Shown here one piece after another: positions 13,106 to 26,386 of a DNA stretch of 64,000 nucleotides (position 1 is the stretch's first letter; the number at the start of each line of letters is the position of its first letter). This stretch comes from Dinochytrium kinnereticum (Eukaryota; Chytridiomycota; Chytridiomycetes; Chytridiales; Chytridiaceae). The notes beneath the pieces are model-generated. The model did no database searches, was not told the origin of the DNA, and worked only from the letters and a program-made list of their open reading frames with translations. The stretch lies in the NCBI GenBank assembly GCA_027604005.1, contig JADGJT010000023.1:12754-76753 (forward strand). Direction: 5' to 3'. Made by a program: the position numbers and the translations under genes.

Positions 13106-16100
13106 TCACTGCTGCACCGCCGTCGCCAGCGACTTGAGGGGCGAGTTGCGGTTGAGAGCCGTCAACACCTCCAGCTGTCGCTGAAGCCGCGGCTTTAGCG
13201 GACGCTGAGGCATCACTGGTTCAGCGTCCACCTCAGACTCAACCTCATCACCCTCATCCACGTGTTCCAAGTGCTCCCAATCGGATTGATCCTCCGCTCT
13301 GCTTGACGTCCTGGACCAGGCAAGGATCGGTGTCTCAATGGCAGAAGCTGTCCTCACGTCCTCAAGAAGCATGGTGGGTGGTGCATCATCATCCATATCC
13401 ACATGTGCTGCCTTCGCTGCAACCCAAACTGGTGCACTTCGCTTGGACGAGGGTGGCTCGGGGGAATGTTTCCGGATTGGCATGTGCCCAAGTTTGACAT
13501 GATTTTCTGCCAGGGGGTCGCTTTCCTCATCGTACCCATCCCGAACCCACCCATCATCAGAATCGCTCCCCAATCTCCCAAACATTCCAACCCGAGTGGG
13601 TGACGTCCGATCACTCGCCTCAGTATGGACCCTGGCCTCAGTGGCAGATATCCGAGAAAATGCGCTTCGAACACTCATCCCCGACGGCGAGGACCGTGAC
13701 GAAAAGCCGTTCCCAACAGACAACGAGACAAAATCACTCGTAGGGGGCTCTCGAGTCGACATAGAGGGGGGTGCTATTGCTGGCCTAAAGGCCGGACCCT
13801 GTCGTGAAGAGGGAGAGGAATGTGCGACTTTGTTTGAGGGGAAAAATGAGAGTGAAGGGGCAGATTTAACGGAGCTTAGCTGACGGCTAGTGTCGCTTTG
13901 AATTCGTTCAGGCGTTGGTTGAGGAAGCTGGGCAAGTTTCCGCAAGACATCCACCGCCTCCGCTTCAACCGAGCTTGAAGGTCGACATTAGATATGGAAG
14001 AAGATGATGTATTAAATAAAGGAACCAGATCTTACCAATAAAGCTCACTGTACTCGGCCACGTTCATATCGACAAGCACAAGCAAATCATCCATCTCTCC
14101 AATATGAATCCAATCCGCGACCCCCAACCTCGTTGACCACTCCCCAGCCACAGTTAAATAATGTGTCGCCTCTACCGCCGCCCTGGCATTCAAGACATGG
14201 GGAGACTTTGCAGGTGAAGCGCCGTATAAAAGTGGCTCAGAAATATCAGGCCCCGCCGTTAAAGCCATGTCAGCAAACGTTAACCCCACATTCGCAAAGA
14301 CCATAGGAAGGAAGCGGGAGTCTGGGCGAACCGATCCACGAATCTCAAGGAGAGCTTGATGAAATTGAGCCTCGGACACGGCTTTCGGCGCGAAAAGGGG
14401 TGACCGCTCCGACTTTAATGCAGTACATTAGTTTAAAACAGCGACGCACTGCTCGAACCTTTGAGTACTGGGTCAATGCTTTCCACCATACTCCTCTTTG
14501 GAGCTCTGTGGCCTGCCAGAAACCCAACAAAGAGAGGTAAAGAACGTCTCCGGATGTAGCTGCAAATTTTTCAAGAACCAAGGCATGCATCCGCTGAGTG
14601 ATCAGAATGATCAGAAAAGCCTCCATATCAACGATAGTTGCGGTTGGCCTCCGGGGAATGGACCGATCAGAACGGGTCGGATACTAGACAAATTAAAATT
14701 GGTTGACTTCTGCCGAAAAAACGAGGCTGAATGCAATACTAACGGAAACAGGACGCTCTGCCATCCTCTCAAAGAGTTTCTTTAACCAGCGTCTTAATCT
14801 TCCAGTATTCACATGCCACGCTGCGATGGTAACAATCCTACGATAAGCAGCCATTCAGCATGACGCATCAAAATAATTGGACAAACCGCTCAAGATCCCA
14901 TGGATCATCCATAAACGCTTCCTCATCCGCCTGAATAAAGCTCATCCGGTCCTTCTTGACCGGCACCTTCCCCTGCACCCATCTCAATCCCTCCAATAAA
15001 CCCGGCGGCCATCTCACCGTTTCCTCCACCGACTCATCCACAGAGCACAACATAGGGTCCGACGGAGCGTAAGGCAGCCTACACCCGACGCCAACGGGTA
15101 ATCCACCATCAGTATCTCGGGGATTAGGGATGAGTGCCTCAAAGCTTGCCTTCTTCGTTGGGGAGGATGGGGTAGGTATTTGAGTTTGTGGACAGCAGAG
15201 AAAGTCTTTTGTAAAACAGCTTGTAATTGAGAGGGTTGCATGGGCAGCACAGCTAAGGCGCTCGGCTATGCTTTCTTTTGAGAGACCGTTTTTCGGATCA
15301 GGGGAAGGGCGGACTATAAGAAATCATGGTTAAGGAGGTTAAACATTGTCTTAAGAATAAAGGCTAGAATAATGTAGCAAGCTTACACGAAAGACAAGCA
15401 GATAGAGCCCGTAGAATATTCCCAAAAGTTCTTGGTCTATTCTCGGATCGAAGCGCCATACCATCAATACCCGATTCTCGAAGCCCCTTCAGCCCTTTTA
15501 ATGCGAGTAAGAGCTGAACCCTTGAAGCATGTTCCTAGCAAGGCAAGCATGATAAGTTTCCCGAATTGATCAGTGTTTAAAAGATTAAAAATACCCTACC
15601 TGCCGAATGATTGTCCAAACTCGCGCTTGGGCTTCTGCATTGGGAATGATGGAGTCTAGTTCTTCTATCGCTTGCTCATAAGCAAATACGGCATTATTTT
15701 CATCTCTTTCACTAAGAGCTACACTAAGAAAGTTGAATAATTGCCCTGCAGCTTACTGTTCCTTTTGCGTGACGCATAAAAATGCAACTCGGTACAAGAC
15801 ATCAAGTTTCAATTTCCTTCCGGGATCCAACACGCTCCCTTCCTTTTTGGAAGGCGATGAGAGTAAGGCTACTGCTGCTGCTGAAGCCTCCAATACTTTA
15901 ATTCTGCGGAATGCCTTAAGGTACCAGTCAAGGTCTGAGCGAAATTTTTGGCGATGGGCTTCAAAGTAGTTTATTGCTCTATAAGAAGACATCCGATTAA
16001 AACAGGAATGCAAAGAAAGAAAATTTTAAGCAGATCACATACGCTGTGGACGTGATTTTCGAAGCCAACAAAGCCTGGAATATCCCTCTATGTAGGGCGG

Positions 16101-17230
16101 GTCGGGATAAACTTTCTGTCTGACTTGATATGAAAACAGTCTCTTCTAAGAGCTCGCCCGATAGTGGGATGGCTATTGTTTCCGGTAAATTCAAGTTATA
16201 ACTACTTACTTGCAAATGGTCTTGCTTACCTTGCTCACAGATAACTCGATACATGTTGGCTAAAATGTCAAGGCCGGCTGCAAGAAACTGATTCTTATCC
16301 CACGTTCTTACCCTAGAGCAAGGTAAGAAAAAAATTATGAGGAGCCATAAAGTAAAAAGAAAAAACTAAACGCGCTAAATACCTTTTTAGCATCCGAATT
16401 CCAAGACAAAGATTGTGGGTCGTATCAATTCCGTTTTTGGCTTGACCTATAGCCATAGTGACTCGAAGTTTCACGGCTACTCAAAGAGTAAGTCGACAAT
16501 CATCGAGCAGAATAATACACTTACCATTGTACGCAAACTCCTTGGTGGTTGGCTGAGACGCAAAAAGTCTAGTTAACAAAACGGAAAAGAATCAGTGCGA
16601 GTGACGTGAAATAAATCACGCAAGCAAGCAAACCCTGCCTTTCAAAAATGTCTATCGCCTCAATCAACTTTCCCTGAGCCTTGTAAACCTCAGCTAACTC
16701 AACCTTCGCCTTGACGGTGACAGAAGTTGTCAGGAAAATGAACCTGTTGAGGGACAAGGAGAAATATACCTTGGCATCGTTCGGGTTAGCTGCAACAGCT
16801 TTACCGAGGTATTCTTCCGCCTGCGGTAGCGCTCCGACCTGCAGGAACCCGCATCCGATGGTGTAAAATGTCTTTTCGCGTCAAAAGAACAAGAAAAGAA
16901 AAATGGAATGTGAGTCCAGAACACAACTCGAAGCTTTTCGTTTTTTCGTTTCGAAGAATTCGCCATAAGGATTTATCTTCATAATCCATTAATCAAATTT
17001 AAAAGGTTATGGCCATCTGCAGTCCACAGGTGTTCCGCTCGTCCGTTTGCCCATCAAATAGTTTGTCCGATTCCCACAAGGTTCGAGGTCATTTCCCAAC
17101 ACTCAACCCACCTGCTCCTTCCGTGGTGAGGAGCGGACCTCCTGCTCAAAGCGCTTAAGTTCTCCCTCTGAGTTGAATCTTCCTGCATAGGGCAAGGACG
17201 ATGTCTTCGGCATCCCAGCTGAAGCTGCCA
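13106..17230 (-). CDS. Large TPR-containing protein, function unknown
   Basis: A long multi-exon gene. The likely start is ATG 17228-17230 (MAASAGMPKTSSLPYAGRF), though the first two introns are uncertain. A tetratricopeptide pair is clear around 16650-16860: FYTIGCGFLQVGALPQAEEYLGKAVAANPNDAK then VKAKVELAEVYKAQGKLIEAIDIFER. Helical segments follow (KNQFLAAGLDILANMYRVICEQ; FEAHRQKFRSDLDWYLKAFRRIKVLEASAAAVALL; AFAYEQAIEELDSII). The frame reaches a stop at 14868, but a 48-base GT..AG intron just before it (about 14833-14880) splices in phase to IVTIAAWHVNTGRLRRWLKKLFE, so I treat the downstream exons (to 13106) as the same gene rather than a second one. The last 280 residues are Ser/Pro-rich and disordered. 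Total near 1,200 residues. I cannot name the family; TFIIIC-type or TTC7/Ypp1-type TPR proteins were considered but not supported. Confidence 0.65.
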
Positions 17231-18279
17231 TGCTGATTGCCTGTGGAGTACTCAAAAAAAATTTATTTTTTGGTCTACAACAGGTAAAGGGCGTAGGTTA
17301 CGAAGGCCCCTTATCACAATCTGCCCGCCTTTGATGATCACCGCGGCAAGAGGGGAGTGCCAGAAGTAAACATCAGCGTTTGCTCAAGGTTGGACAGCTT
17401 AAACGTGATGTGTGGGCATCACGGCATCGGAATCGCCCCTTGATTCCATCCAACTCTGATCCTTTTGGCAAGCCATCTGAATGGTTTGCCTTTGTACGAG
17501 TTCTCTATGACCGTGCAGTGTACTGTCACGGCTTTGGATCGGCCCACATGCACAACGGCAAATCTCAAATGGAGTGTGAGCCAGATGCTCTATATTGCTA
17601 TATTGCTTTTTGCTTGTCCTATGTGCTCCAATCCACAGGATCCTTAAAGGAATGAGCCCATTGCCTCTTTGCCTTGAACTCGGACGCGGCAGCTCGGTGA
17701 GGTTCTTGCTGCAAGATTTCAACCCAACAAACACTTGCTCTGGCTAAGGCATCGCATAGGCTGTTGGAGCAGCTCATCCACCCATGTTGTTTCCAACAGT
17801 TGTGAGGAGTGAATCCATGCGGTTCTTGGCATGCATGCATTCATGAGCTTTAGTTGAAGATCCCTCGGCTCCTAGCTTGACGTACTTGCAAATAAATCAA
17901 GGACGGAGAAGGAGCCGGCGGTTTTCGGGGGTTCTGACGGGTTTCATGAAGGGAAGGGGTGCGGGTTGCAGTTGTCCGAACTGCCGAACCCTGTCAGATG
18001 GCCAGCGGTCCGTCGCCCATCGCACTGACAATCATTGGCCCGCACAGGAAAAAGCTTCAGAGGAGGGTCTGAGCAACGGCAAAGGATAAGGATTTGAGGT
18101 AGCAGCCGTCCCCTCCCCCTATCCAGCCTGCCCGCAGTGCAAGTATACCGTTTCTTCTCAGCCATTGAGATAGAACATCGAGCGCTTGTTGCGGTTGCGA
18201 CGTTAACCCACTCCAGGCCGCAAATCCTTCTTACCTTAATACCTTCCAGTGTTTGATTGCGGCCTGCACTTGTGCTGAC
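17231..18279. other. Divergent intergenic region
   Basis: About 1 kb between the TPR gene (minus) and the ceramide glucosyltransferase (plus); it should hold both promoters. Open frames are short and mutually overlapping. Nothing recognised. Confidence 0.5.
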
Positions 18280-19744
18280 ATGGAGCTTCCGAGGAATCTG
18301 ACCGAGCTTTGGGGGAGCCCTTCGGCAATTTTGGTCGTCGTCAACCACTATGCCATTCCAACCATTGGATTGTTGCTGTGGGCCGCCATGACCATCATAT
18401 CCTTAATGGGGCTCATTATCATGTAGGCTATTCTTGCTTTTCTTGATGAAGGATTCATGGTTATGGGATGCTGTTGTTTGGCTAGTTTGGATTTGTGCTG
18501 TCTAGGCTGATTGAACTTCAACCTTTTTCTTGCGCAGCGTTTGGAGGTATTCCCGGAAGACTGAGCCCAAGTCATCAAAGCTCCCCGCCTCTGAAGCCCC
18601 TGGCGTAACGGTTTTGAGACCTTTGAAAGGAGTGGACATGAATCTCAAGGAAAACCTTGCATCAACCTTTCGTATCGACTACCCAAAGTTTGAGTTGATA
18701 TTCTCTGTTGCATCCGAGAAAGATCCTGCGATTGACGTTGTTCGCCAATTAAAGGAAGAATATCCAGACGTGGATGCCACGATGATCATTGGTGAGTCTA
18801 ATATGGTTGTCGCTGTCTCCTTTTATTATTTCCTTCTGTTTTTAACGATCTATTGCATAACAGGAGATGTGAACGTTGGGGTCAACCCCAAAATCAACAA
18901 CCTGATCCGCAGCTATGCCGCTTCAAAATACGAAATCATCTGGATTCTTGATAGCAATTGCACGGTTCACAAGGACTCTCTAGGGAGATCTGTTGACCAA
19001 TTGATGCAGCCGAGAGTCGGTCTCGTTCATCACATACCTATCGGCGTTCGTTCGGAAGGCGTCGGTTCATTGATTGAGGGTACATTCCTCAACACATCGC
19101 ATGCCAAGATGTACATCACCATTAACAAACTGGGGTTCTCGCCATGCATCGTTGGCAAGTCTAATTTATTTTGGAAAGAGAGCCTGAAGCCGGTCGATGG
19201 GTTGACAAAGTTTGGTCGCTTTATGTCCGAGGATAACATTCTTGGAAACACTATCTGGAACCAACGCCTTCTCCATTCTATGACAGAAGACGTCGTGGCT
19301 CAGCCTTTAGGCAAGCTGTCCCTTAAGGATTACTTTCTGAGAAGAGCACGGTGGACACGGATCAGGAAGTATACGGTGGTTGGTGCCACTCTGTTTGAAC
19401 CGTTCTCGGAATCCGTCGTCAACGCTCTTGTCTCGGCACATGCGATGGAGTTCTTTTTTGGAATCTCGGCGACATTGTACTTTTTCATTCACATGTCATT
19501 GTGGTTCTTGATTGACCTGACTATTGCAGTGCTTGTCGCCCCGGAGCCCACATCACATTTCCCGCAATTCTTATTCGCTTGGCTTGTGAGGGAGGTTACT
19601 GCTCTCCCCGTCTACCTTTACGCCTGTGCTGGAAGCACGGTGGCATGGAGAGGTACATTATACCGTCTGAAGAATGACGGGACAGTGGAGCAAGTACCAG
19701 ACAGTATGCAGCCCGCATCTGCGACAGTGGGGAAGGCCGGATAA
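18280..19744 (+). CDS. Ceramide glucosyltransferase (glucosylceramide synthase)
   Basis: Transfers glucose from UDP-glucose to ceramide on the cytosolic face of the Golgi/ER; family GT21. Three exons: 18280-18422, 18538-18791, 18864-19744. Splicing gives an N-terminal membrane anchor (HYAIPTIGLLLWAAMTIISLMGLIII) followed by RYSRKTEP. Family landmarks are all present: VTVLRPLKGVDMNLKENL, DYPKFELIFSV, DPAIDV (D1), VGVNPKINNL, IIWILDSN (D2), MSEDNILG (D3) and the (Q/R)xxRW site as RRARW. C-terminal hydrophobic segments (FFFGISATLYFFIHMSLWFLIDL; FAWLVREVTALPVYLY) match the family's membrane-embedded end. Length about 420 residues is normal. The Cys seen in the animal enzyme's GMSCLM segment is Asn here (GKSNLF). 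A P4-ATPase starts 882 bases downstream on the same strand. Gene names for the family include UGCG and HSX11. Confidence 0.95.
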
Positions 19745-20626
19745 CATAATCACGTGACCGGATCTCCTTATCACTTTTCAAGCTCGCCTTCACTATACGC
19801 ATTACGTACATTTTCACATCCCCATCAGCAGTATCCTCTCAAAGGAGAGAAAGCACTTGGACACGCATTTTCTGTTCCATCTTTTCCCGTCATCTTGCAT
19901 GAGGCGATCTATTCAGTAGTATTTCGACATTTCTAAGCACGAGCATAATGCTTTGGGCATTTTTTACTGTTGCTTCTTTTCTTTTCAACGGCGACTGTCC
20001 CTTTAAGCAATACATTCTGTGCATGCCCACAGTCAAAATTGTCCTTCTGTTCTGTTCACCGATTTCTTCCGATATTTGTCACCAGTGCTCATGACAAACT
20101 TGGTGCTTACCGTAAGTAAAGGAGCTGCTGGCATGGCCACTACCACTACACGGGCGTCCTCCTTTCAAGGCACCGAGCTCAACACAAGCAGGCAGAATTT
20201 TGCCCTGTAGCAAGGCGTGATGGGGATGTCGATCTCCCCAAAAAGCAGCTTTTCGCGCCGCTTCGGTGATCACATCCTCGCCAGAGGTGTTGGTCTGGAA
20301 GGCTGCGGAAGAAGTGACTAGCCGATGCCGATGGGAGCTGCATTGAAACGTCAGGCTTCATTTTGCGCGACAACATCTTCTCCCTTGACTCCTGAGATCT
20401 TGATAAGTTGCTCATCACACTTGAGCTCAACTTTGTTGAAGAGCGGAGCTCGGCGGTGCAACGTTCCTGCAGTGGACAAAACCTACACCGTTCACCTTTC
20501 GCTAGCAAACACTTGAACATACGAAAGAGATATTTGCTGAAATAGGTTCTCTAGTTTTTCTTGGTGGAAAGGAAGGCAGCTGCTCGTTTTCGACTCTTGT
20601 GGTGGCTTCTATAAGGTCTCAGCAAG
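19745..20626. other. Intergenic region before the flippase gene
   Basis: About 0.9 kb. On the minus strand, 20079-20520 has overlapping open frames with coding-like stretches (for example LFNKVELKCDEQLIKISGVKGEDVV, and ITEAARKAAFWGDRHPH nearby), which might be fragments of a small spliced gene. I could not build a convincing model, so no CDS is called. The region should contain the promoter of the P4-ATPase. Confidence 0.4.
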
Positions 20627-23600
20627 ATGCCTGTCAACTGGCTGGGATCTCGGTCCAACCTCGAGTTACCCGATGCGGAGGTGGACATCGAAAATGAAGG
20701 TTCAAATATTGACAGGGACGGAGTGAAGCACGGAAAGCTGCAAGCTGGAGGGGCAGCCAACGTATCCAGTGGGACACTTGATCTCAAGATGCTCGATAGT
20801 GGAGGCGGCAAGAAGGGACCATCGCCAATGAGGAGAATATATGTCAATATCGACCCGAAAGATGACCCCTCCAACTCCTTCCATCCAAAACGCAGGGCGT
20901 CCAAGTTCCGAAGCCCCACGCTTGATACATTCAAGAGGCTGTCGACAGTGAAACAACAGCAAAGTACCAGATCCCTCCCCCAAGGCTCCGCCACTCTCAA
21001 TGCCGAAACGCAATCGCCAACAGTGAAGAGACCTCCTTCGAAAAGTCCTGAAAAAATGAAGCAGGTCATGGCCTCTACACACGCCAGCGTGTGTGGGTTT
21101 CCGTCGAATAAGGTCCGCACAAGCAAGTACACCATTTGGACGTTCATACCGAAAAACCTCTTTGAACAGTTTCGATCTGTCGCCAATTTCTACTTCACGA
21201 GCCTGGTCATCCTTCAAATATTTCCGCCATTCAGTCAGGTGTCGATCGTTCTCACTGCTGCGCCTATTGTTTTCATCATTGCCGTTACGGCTTTCAAGGT
21301 ATGGAGAAAATCTATGGTCTATGGTCCTTCTTAGTTGCAGTAAATATGCTTATATTTTGAATTGATATTTACAGGATGGGCTCGAGGATATGAAGCGTCA
21401 TAAGTCAGACCGCAGTGTGAACAAATCGAAGACATATCTCCTTACGCAGCCGTGGATGAACGTAAATTTCGCCCCAAATGGTGGAGGAGTTCTGCACCTA
21501 GCAAGCCTTGGTACTCTTCCCGCTGAAAAAAACGAGACCTACGCTGGAACCCTACCTCCCCCATCGCCTTCATCTCGATGTGGGAGGAACTCTCAGAATA
21601 TAATGGATTGGCTGTGGCCCCCACCACTACTTTTGAACCATCCGAACTTCATTGGACCAGCTGAAGAAGTGGTTCCTGATTCCCCCCCCACGAAAGATTC
21701 CGATGAGTCTGATACCCCGCCTTCCCCCTACGGGCTAAATATAATTGGAGGCAGTGAGGCTCTCTTATATGGAAAAAAGTCTTTGTGGAAACTTAGTGAC
21801 TGGGAAAACGTTGGAGGTAAGTGTCTTGTGCTCTTACAAGGATAAGCCATAACATAAATAGTTGGAGACTTTGTATTTCTTCGCGATAACGATCCCATCC
21901 CAGCGGACATGATTATCATATCTACAAGTGAGCCCGACTGTGTCTGTTATGTAGAGACCAAAAATCTTGATGGCGAGACCAACCTTAAAGTCCGTCGAGG
22001 CATCACTGATCTTAGCTACGTCAAAAGTCCTGAAGACTGCACTCGTCTACGGTGTTATGTCGATTCAGAGCCTCCTAACGCCAATCTTTACTCTTACTCG
22101 GGTGTTCTGTCAATTCGTTACTCGGATAATAGCCCACACTCTGTAGCTCCGTCTACAAAACAATCTGTCGCGACTCGGAGGCGTTCGAGCGTTGTGACAA
22201 GGGATTCCTTTAACCCTACAGTAACGATTGCTAGGCGTAAAGGCTCTTCGTCAGATGAAGAGAATGAGGGTTCGGATGAGGTGTATCGGCAGGTGCCGGT
22301 TGGGCCGAACGGAATCCTTCTTAGGGGATGTGTGCTAAGAAATACGGGATGGGTGATCGGGATTGCTGTCTACACTGGAGGCGAATCCAAGATTATGTTG
22401 AATTCCGGCAATACTCCCTCGAAGAGGAGTCGCATTGACCGTCAACTCAACCCTTTAGTTATGGTGAATTTCCTTCTGCTCATTGGGATGTGCCTCGTTT
22501 GCGGGCTCATTTCTGCAGTCTATGCGGGGACTTTCATTGGCGAAAAGGCGCCATTTGCTTGGGCAGATGGGGACTCTTACTCTCCTGCCTACGCGGCGTT
22601 TGTCACCTTCTTTTCCTGCATGATTATATTCCAGGCCATCATCCCTATTGCTCTCTATATCAGTGTAGATATTTCGAAAACTGTCCAGTCCATTTTTATC
22701 AGCACCGATCCTGAAATGTATGATAAAGCACTGGACAAGCACGCAACGCCACAAGCCTGGAACTTATGTGATGATCTCGGTAAGTGTCTTCACTTAAAAG
22801 TTCGCTAAAATTAATTCGCTGTCTATTAGGCCAAATCGAGTACATTTTTTCAGATAAAACCGGGACGCTCACCTGCAATATGATGGAATTTCGACGTTGC
22901 AGCATTAACGGTGTTTTGTACGGGGCTAACTTTATCTCGGAAGCAACGCAAGGAGCTGCAGAGAGGGAAGGAAAGACAATTGATAAGGAGGCAGCAGAAG
23001 CTACTCGGAGAGCGTCTGAAGCAGAGATGAGAAAAGCTATGGCCGAATTGTTTGATACAAAGTATATCGGAGAGAAGCTATCGTTTATCGATCCTCTAAT
23101 TCCAAAACATTTGATGGAGAATTGCGAGCAGGGAAGAAGAATCAGGGAATTTTTCACGCTTCTTTGCGTATGCCACACCGTATTGGTCGAAAAGCAAAAG
23201 CGCGAGGGAAAGCATGCGGAACACGAGGCAAGTGAAGAGGGATCATTCACGGAGAAAATTGAGTACAAGGCCCAATCACCGGACGAGGCCGCGTTAGTGG
23301 CAGCAGCACGAGATGTCGGGTTTGCCTTTTTGAAAAGAAGAGATAACGTCGTGGACGTCGATCTACTTGGCGAAAGTCGATCTTACACCATTCTCAACGT
23401 CCTCGAGTTCAATTCTGATCGAAAAAGAATGTCAGTGATTATCCGAAGGCCAGAAGGCCAACTTGTGCTGCTAGTAAAAGGTGCCGACAGTGTTGTCTTC
23501 GAGCGTTTAAAAAGGACAGGCACGCCGACGTCCCCTCAAAGCGCGCCGGCGGACGGCAATTCTGATGCTCAGCACCCGCTACTTGACGGTGCCGATCCAG

Positions 23601-26166
23601 ATGTCACTTCGAAGCATCTAGAGATATTCGCCAACGAGGGTTTACGAACCCTGTGCCTTGCTTACAAAGTTATTCCAGAGAATGTTTACGAGGAGTGGAA
23701 CAAAAAGTTTATGCTGGCACAGGCTTCTATCAAGGACAGAGATCTGAAGGTAGACGCCGTATCGGAGCTTATTGAAACAGATTTGACTTTAATGGGTGCG
23801 ACGGCTATCGAAGATAAACTGCAAGACGGCGTTCCTGAAACTATCGGGACTCTCGCTAAGGCCGGGATAAAGATCTGGGTTTTAACTGGTGACAAGATGG
23901 AAACGGCTATCAACATCAGTTTTTCCTGCAACCTTCTAAAGAGGTCTATGATACTCATCGTCATAAAGTCAACTTCGTTCATAGAAACTTACCAGCAACT
24001 TTTGGAGGCTCTGGAAAGATTTTGGACGCCTGATGGGCAGATTCGGCAAGGAAAGAGCCATGCACTTGTAATAGATGGTGCCAGTCTAAAGTTCGCATTG
24101 CACAAGAACTGCAGACCTTTACTTCTTGAGCTTGGCTGCCGGTGCAAGGCGGTGGTATGCTGCCGAGTTAGCCCTCTTCAAAAAGCGAGGGTTGTTTCGC
24201 TTGTACGGAAGGGATTGGTAATTCCACTTGCAATCAACGGACTCTAACCTTTTTTCCTTTAGGGCGCCATGTGTCTAGCCATTGGGGACGGTGCAAACGA
24301 TGTGAGCATGATTCAGGAAGCGGATGTTGGGATTGGAATTATTGGAAAGGAAGGTCTGCAGGCGGTGATGGCAAGTGATTATGCAATCGGGCAGTTCAGA
24401 TTCCTTGGGAAGTTACTATTGGTTCATGGGAGATGGGGCTATATTCGTACTTCGGAGATGATATTGAATTACTTTTACAAGAACATCGTATGGTTGTTTG
24501 TTCTGTTCTGGTTTCAATTTGACTGCGGGTGAGTTGTATTTTCACTCTTTTCAAACATAAAACGCTTTTTGATTATTCTTTATCTCGATATTCATCGATT
24601 TATAGGTTTTCTGCCAGTATCATCACAGACTTTACATACGGCATGTTTTTCAACACCTTTTTCACTCTTCTTCCAACAATGATCGCTGGTATATTCGATC
24701 AAGATGTGAACGATCGTATAAGCATGCAAGTTCCACAGCTCTACCAGAGAGGAATTAAGCAATCTCTATTTACTATGGAACGGTTTTGGTTGTACTGCAT
24801 GGATGCAATATACCAATCTCTAGTTATCTACTTCTTTGCTCTTCTCGGAAGTAGTGGCGGATCCTTAGACGCGCAAGGATATGATCACTACATGGACTCG
24901 ATTGGAACAAGCATAGCATTTGCTGCCATTATAACAGTGAACTTTTACAACGGTATCAACACATCTTACTGGCCCTGGATTACATTCTTCGGTATAATTG
25001 GCAGCTTGATCATATGGACTATCTATGTTATTACGTATGCCAACTCTATCGATAATCCGACATACGGGCAAGTCGGCGTGACGCTTAAGCAACCCCTATT
25101 CTACGCCTATGTTGTAATCGCAATCTTTGTGTCCCTGTTCCCCCGTCTCCTTATCAAGTATATCCAACAATACTTTTTCCCTTCCGATATCGATATTATC
25201 GCTGAGGTACAAAAATACTCTTGGAAAGAAGACGTTGTGGTTGAAACAGATCTGGAAGATAGGGGTCAAACATCTACACTTGGGGTGAACTCGGAGACAA
25301 CCAGCACCATTATGTCAGGGGAATCGCTTGCTGAATATCAGAATGGCGCAAATGATATAAAGCGTGTGAGATCCGATATGGCCGTAAATGTGGAGGCAGC
25401 AAAGAGACTGTCAACTGGATCGCAACCCTCTCTTCTGAAGAGATCGAACTCGGAGAGAAACGTAGCTTCTTTGTCTTCTGAAACACCTTCTTTAGCAGAA
25501 AGGTCGTCTCCTAGAAAGGCAGGCTCCGATCCTGACGCCAAGAAGAAATCCGAAGTGACTACGCCAGATGGCTTTATCCCCCCTATCTCTTCCCTTGAAA
25601 GGCGGTTTTCTATCGAAGTCGAACGGCCTGATCTTTCTAAGCTCCAAAAGCAACGACGCGGGACTGGTATCGGAGCAGTACGTCCAGACTTGCACCTCCT
25701 CAAAAAGGCCGGTGAAATCCTTAAAACACCTATCAAGCTGAAGAAGCCCTCTAGCCCAACTAGCCAGACAAGCCCTGTTATTCGGTCTACCACAAGACGT
25801 CCCACGAGCATGTCACTTGTGTTCATGGGAACTCATGAGGAGTTACCCAACCTCGGATTCTGCTTTTCTCATGAAGGGGGTATGGCGGACGTAATCACGC
25901 CTTGTACCAAGATACCTTTGATGACACCGGCTACACAGGGTTTCGAACCGGAACCAGAGGCCTCGTCAAGTTATGATGGAGGAGCCCCGACACTTCAGGT
26001 GCGGAGGCGGAGTCGATCAACACCGGCTTCTCAGAGGGTGTCTGTGCACGAGAGCATTCATGAGGAAAGTCACAAGCAGGATTCTCTTGCTCCTCCCTCT
26101 CCTCTTCCAATGGAGTATAGTGCAATCTTAGGAGTTAAACCTGATCTTAATAACATTATTGAGTGA
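20627..26166 (+). CDS. P4-type ATPase, Dnf1/2-like phospholipid flippase
   Basis: Flips phospholipids (and in some relatives glucosylceramide) from the outer to the inner membrane leaflet. Exons: 20627-21298, 21375-21816, 21862-22779, 22830-24217, 24263-24528, 24606-26166. About 1,750 residues, long for the family because of a disordered N-terminus of about 160 residues and a C-terminal tail of over 300 (Ser-rich, from about 25200). Seen: P4 N-terminal block [19 protein letters not shown]-domain DGET ([11 protein letters not shown]); phosphorylation site [17 protein letters not shown]-domain [16 protein letters not shown] and [39 protein letters not shown]; hinge [19 protein letters not shown]; and [18 protein letters not shown]. 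The C-terminal membrane domain is complete. The TM4 motif reads PIALYISVD where most family members have PISL..SVE. The sequence around TM4 to DKTGT is most like Dnf1/Dnf2. Confidence 0.95.
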
Positions 26167-26386
26167 AGCTCTTGGTATTCAACCATTTTCTTCTAAGACT
26201 TTACTTACTTACCTTTTCTTTTCTTATTTTTGCCCCGCTTACTTATTTGTTTATTTTTCTCTTTTTACTTATATTGTCTTCCGATGGTTCATGTTGTTGT
26301 TTTTTTTTTTTTGCTCCCAGTTTTGAACGGAAAGAGTAGTATATATTATGTGATAATAATACTCAAAGATGCGGAAAGTGGATCAT

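Noticed and set aside
12382..13198. Long open frames on both strands in a GC-rich spacer
   Set aside because: They overlap each other, with odd composition and no domains; the minus one contains the first exon of the neighbouring gene only in its lower part.
14854..14868. Two separate tandem genes meeting at 14854/14868
   Set aside because: An in-phase 48-base intron joins them; a 13-base intergenic gap between same-strand fungal genes is implausible.
20079..20520. A small minus-strand gene upstream of the flippase
   Set aside because: Some stretches look coding, but no single splice model gave a continuous protein with a stop and both ends.
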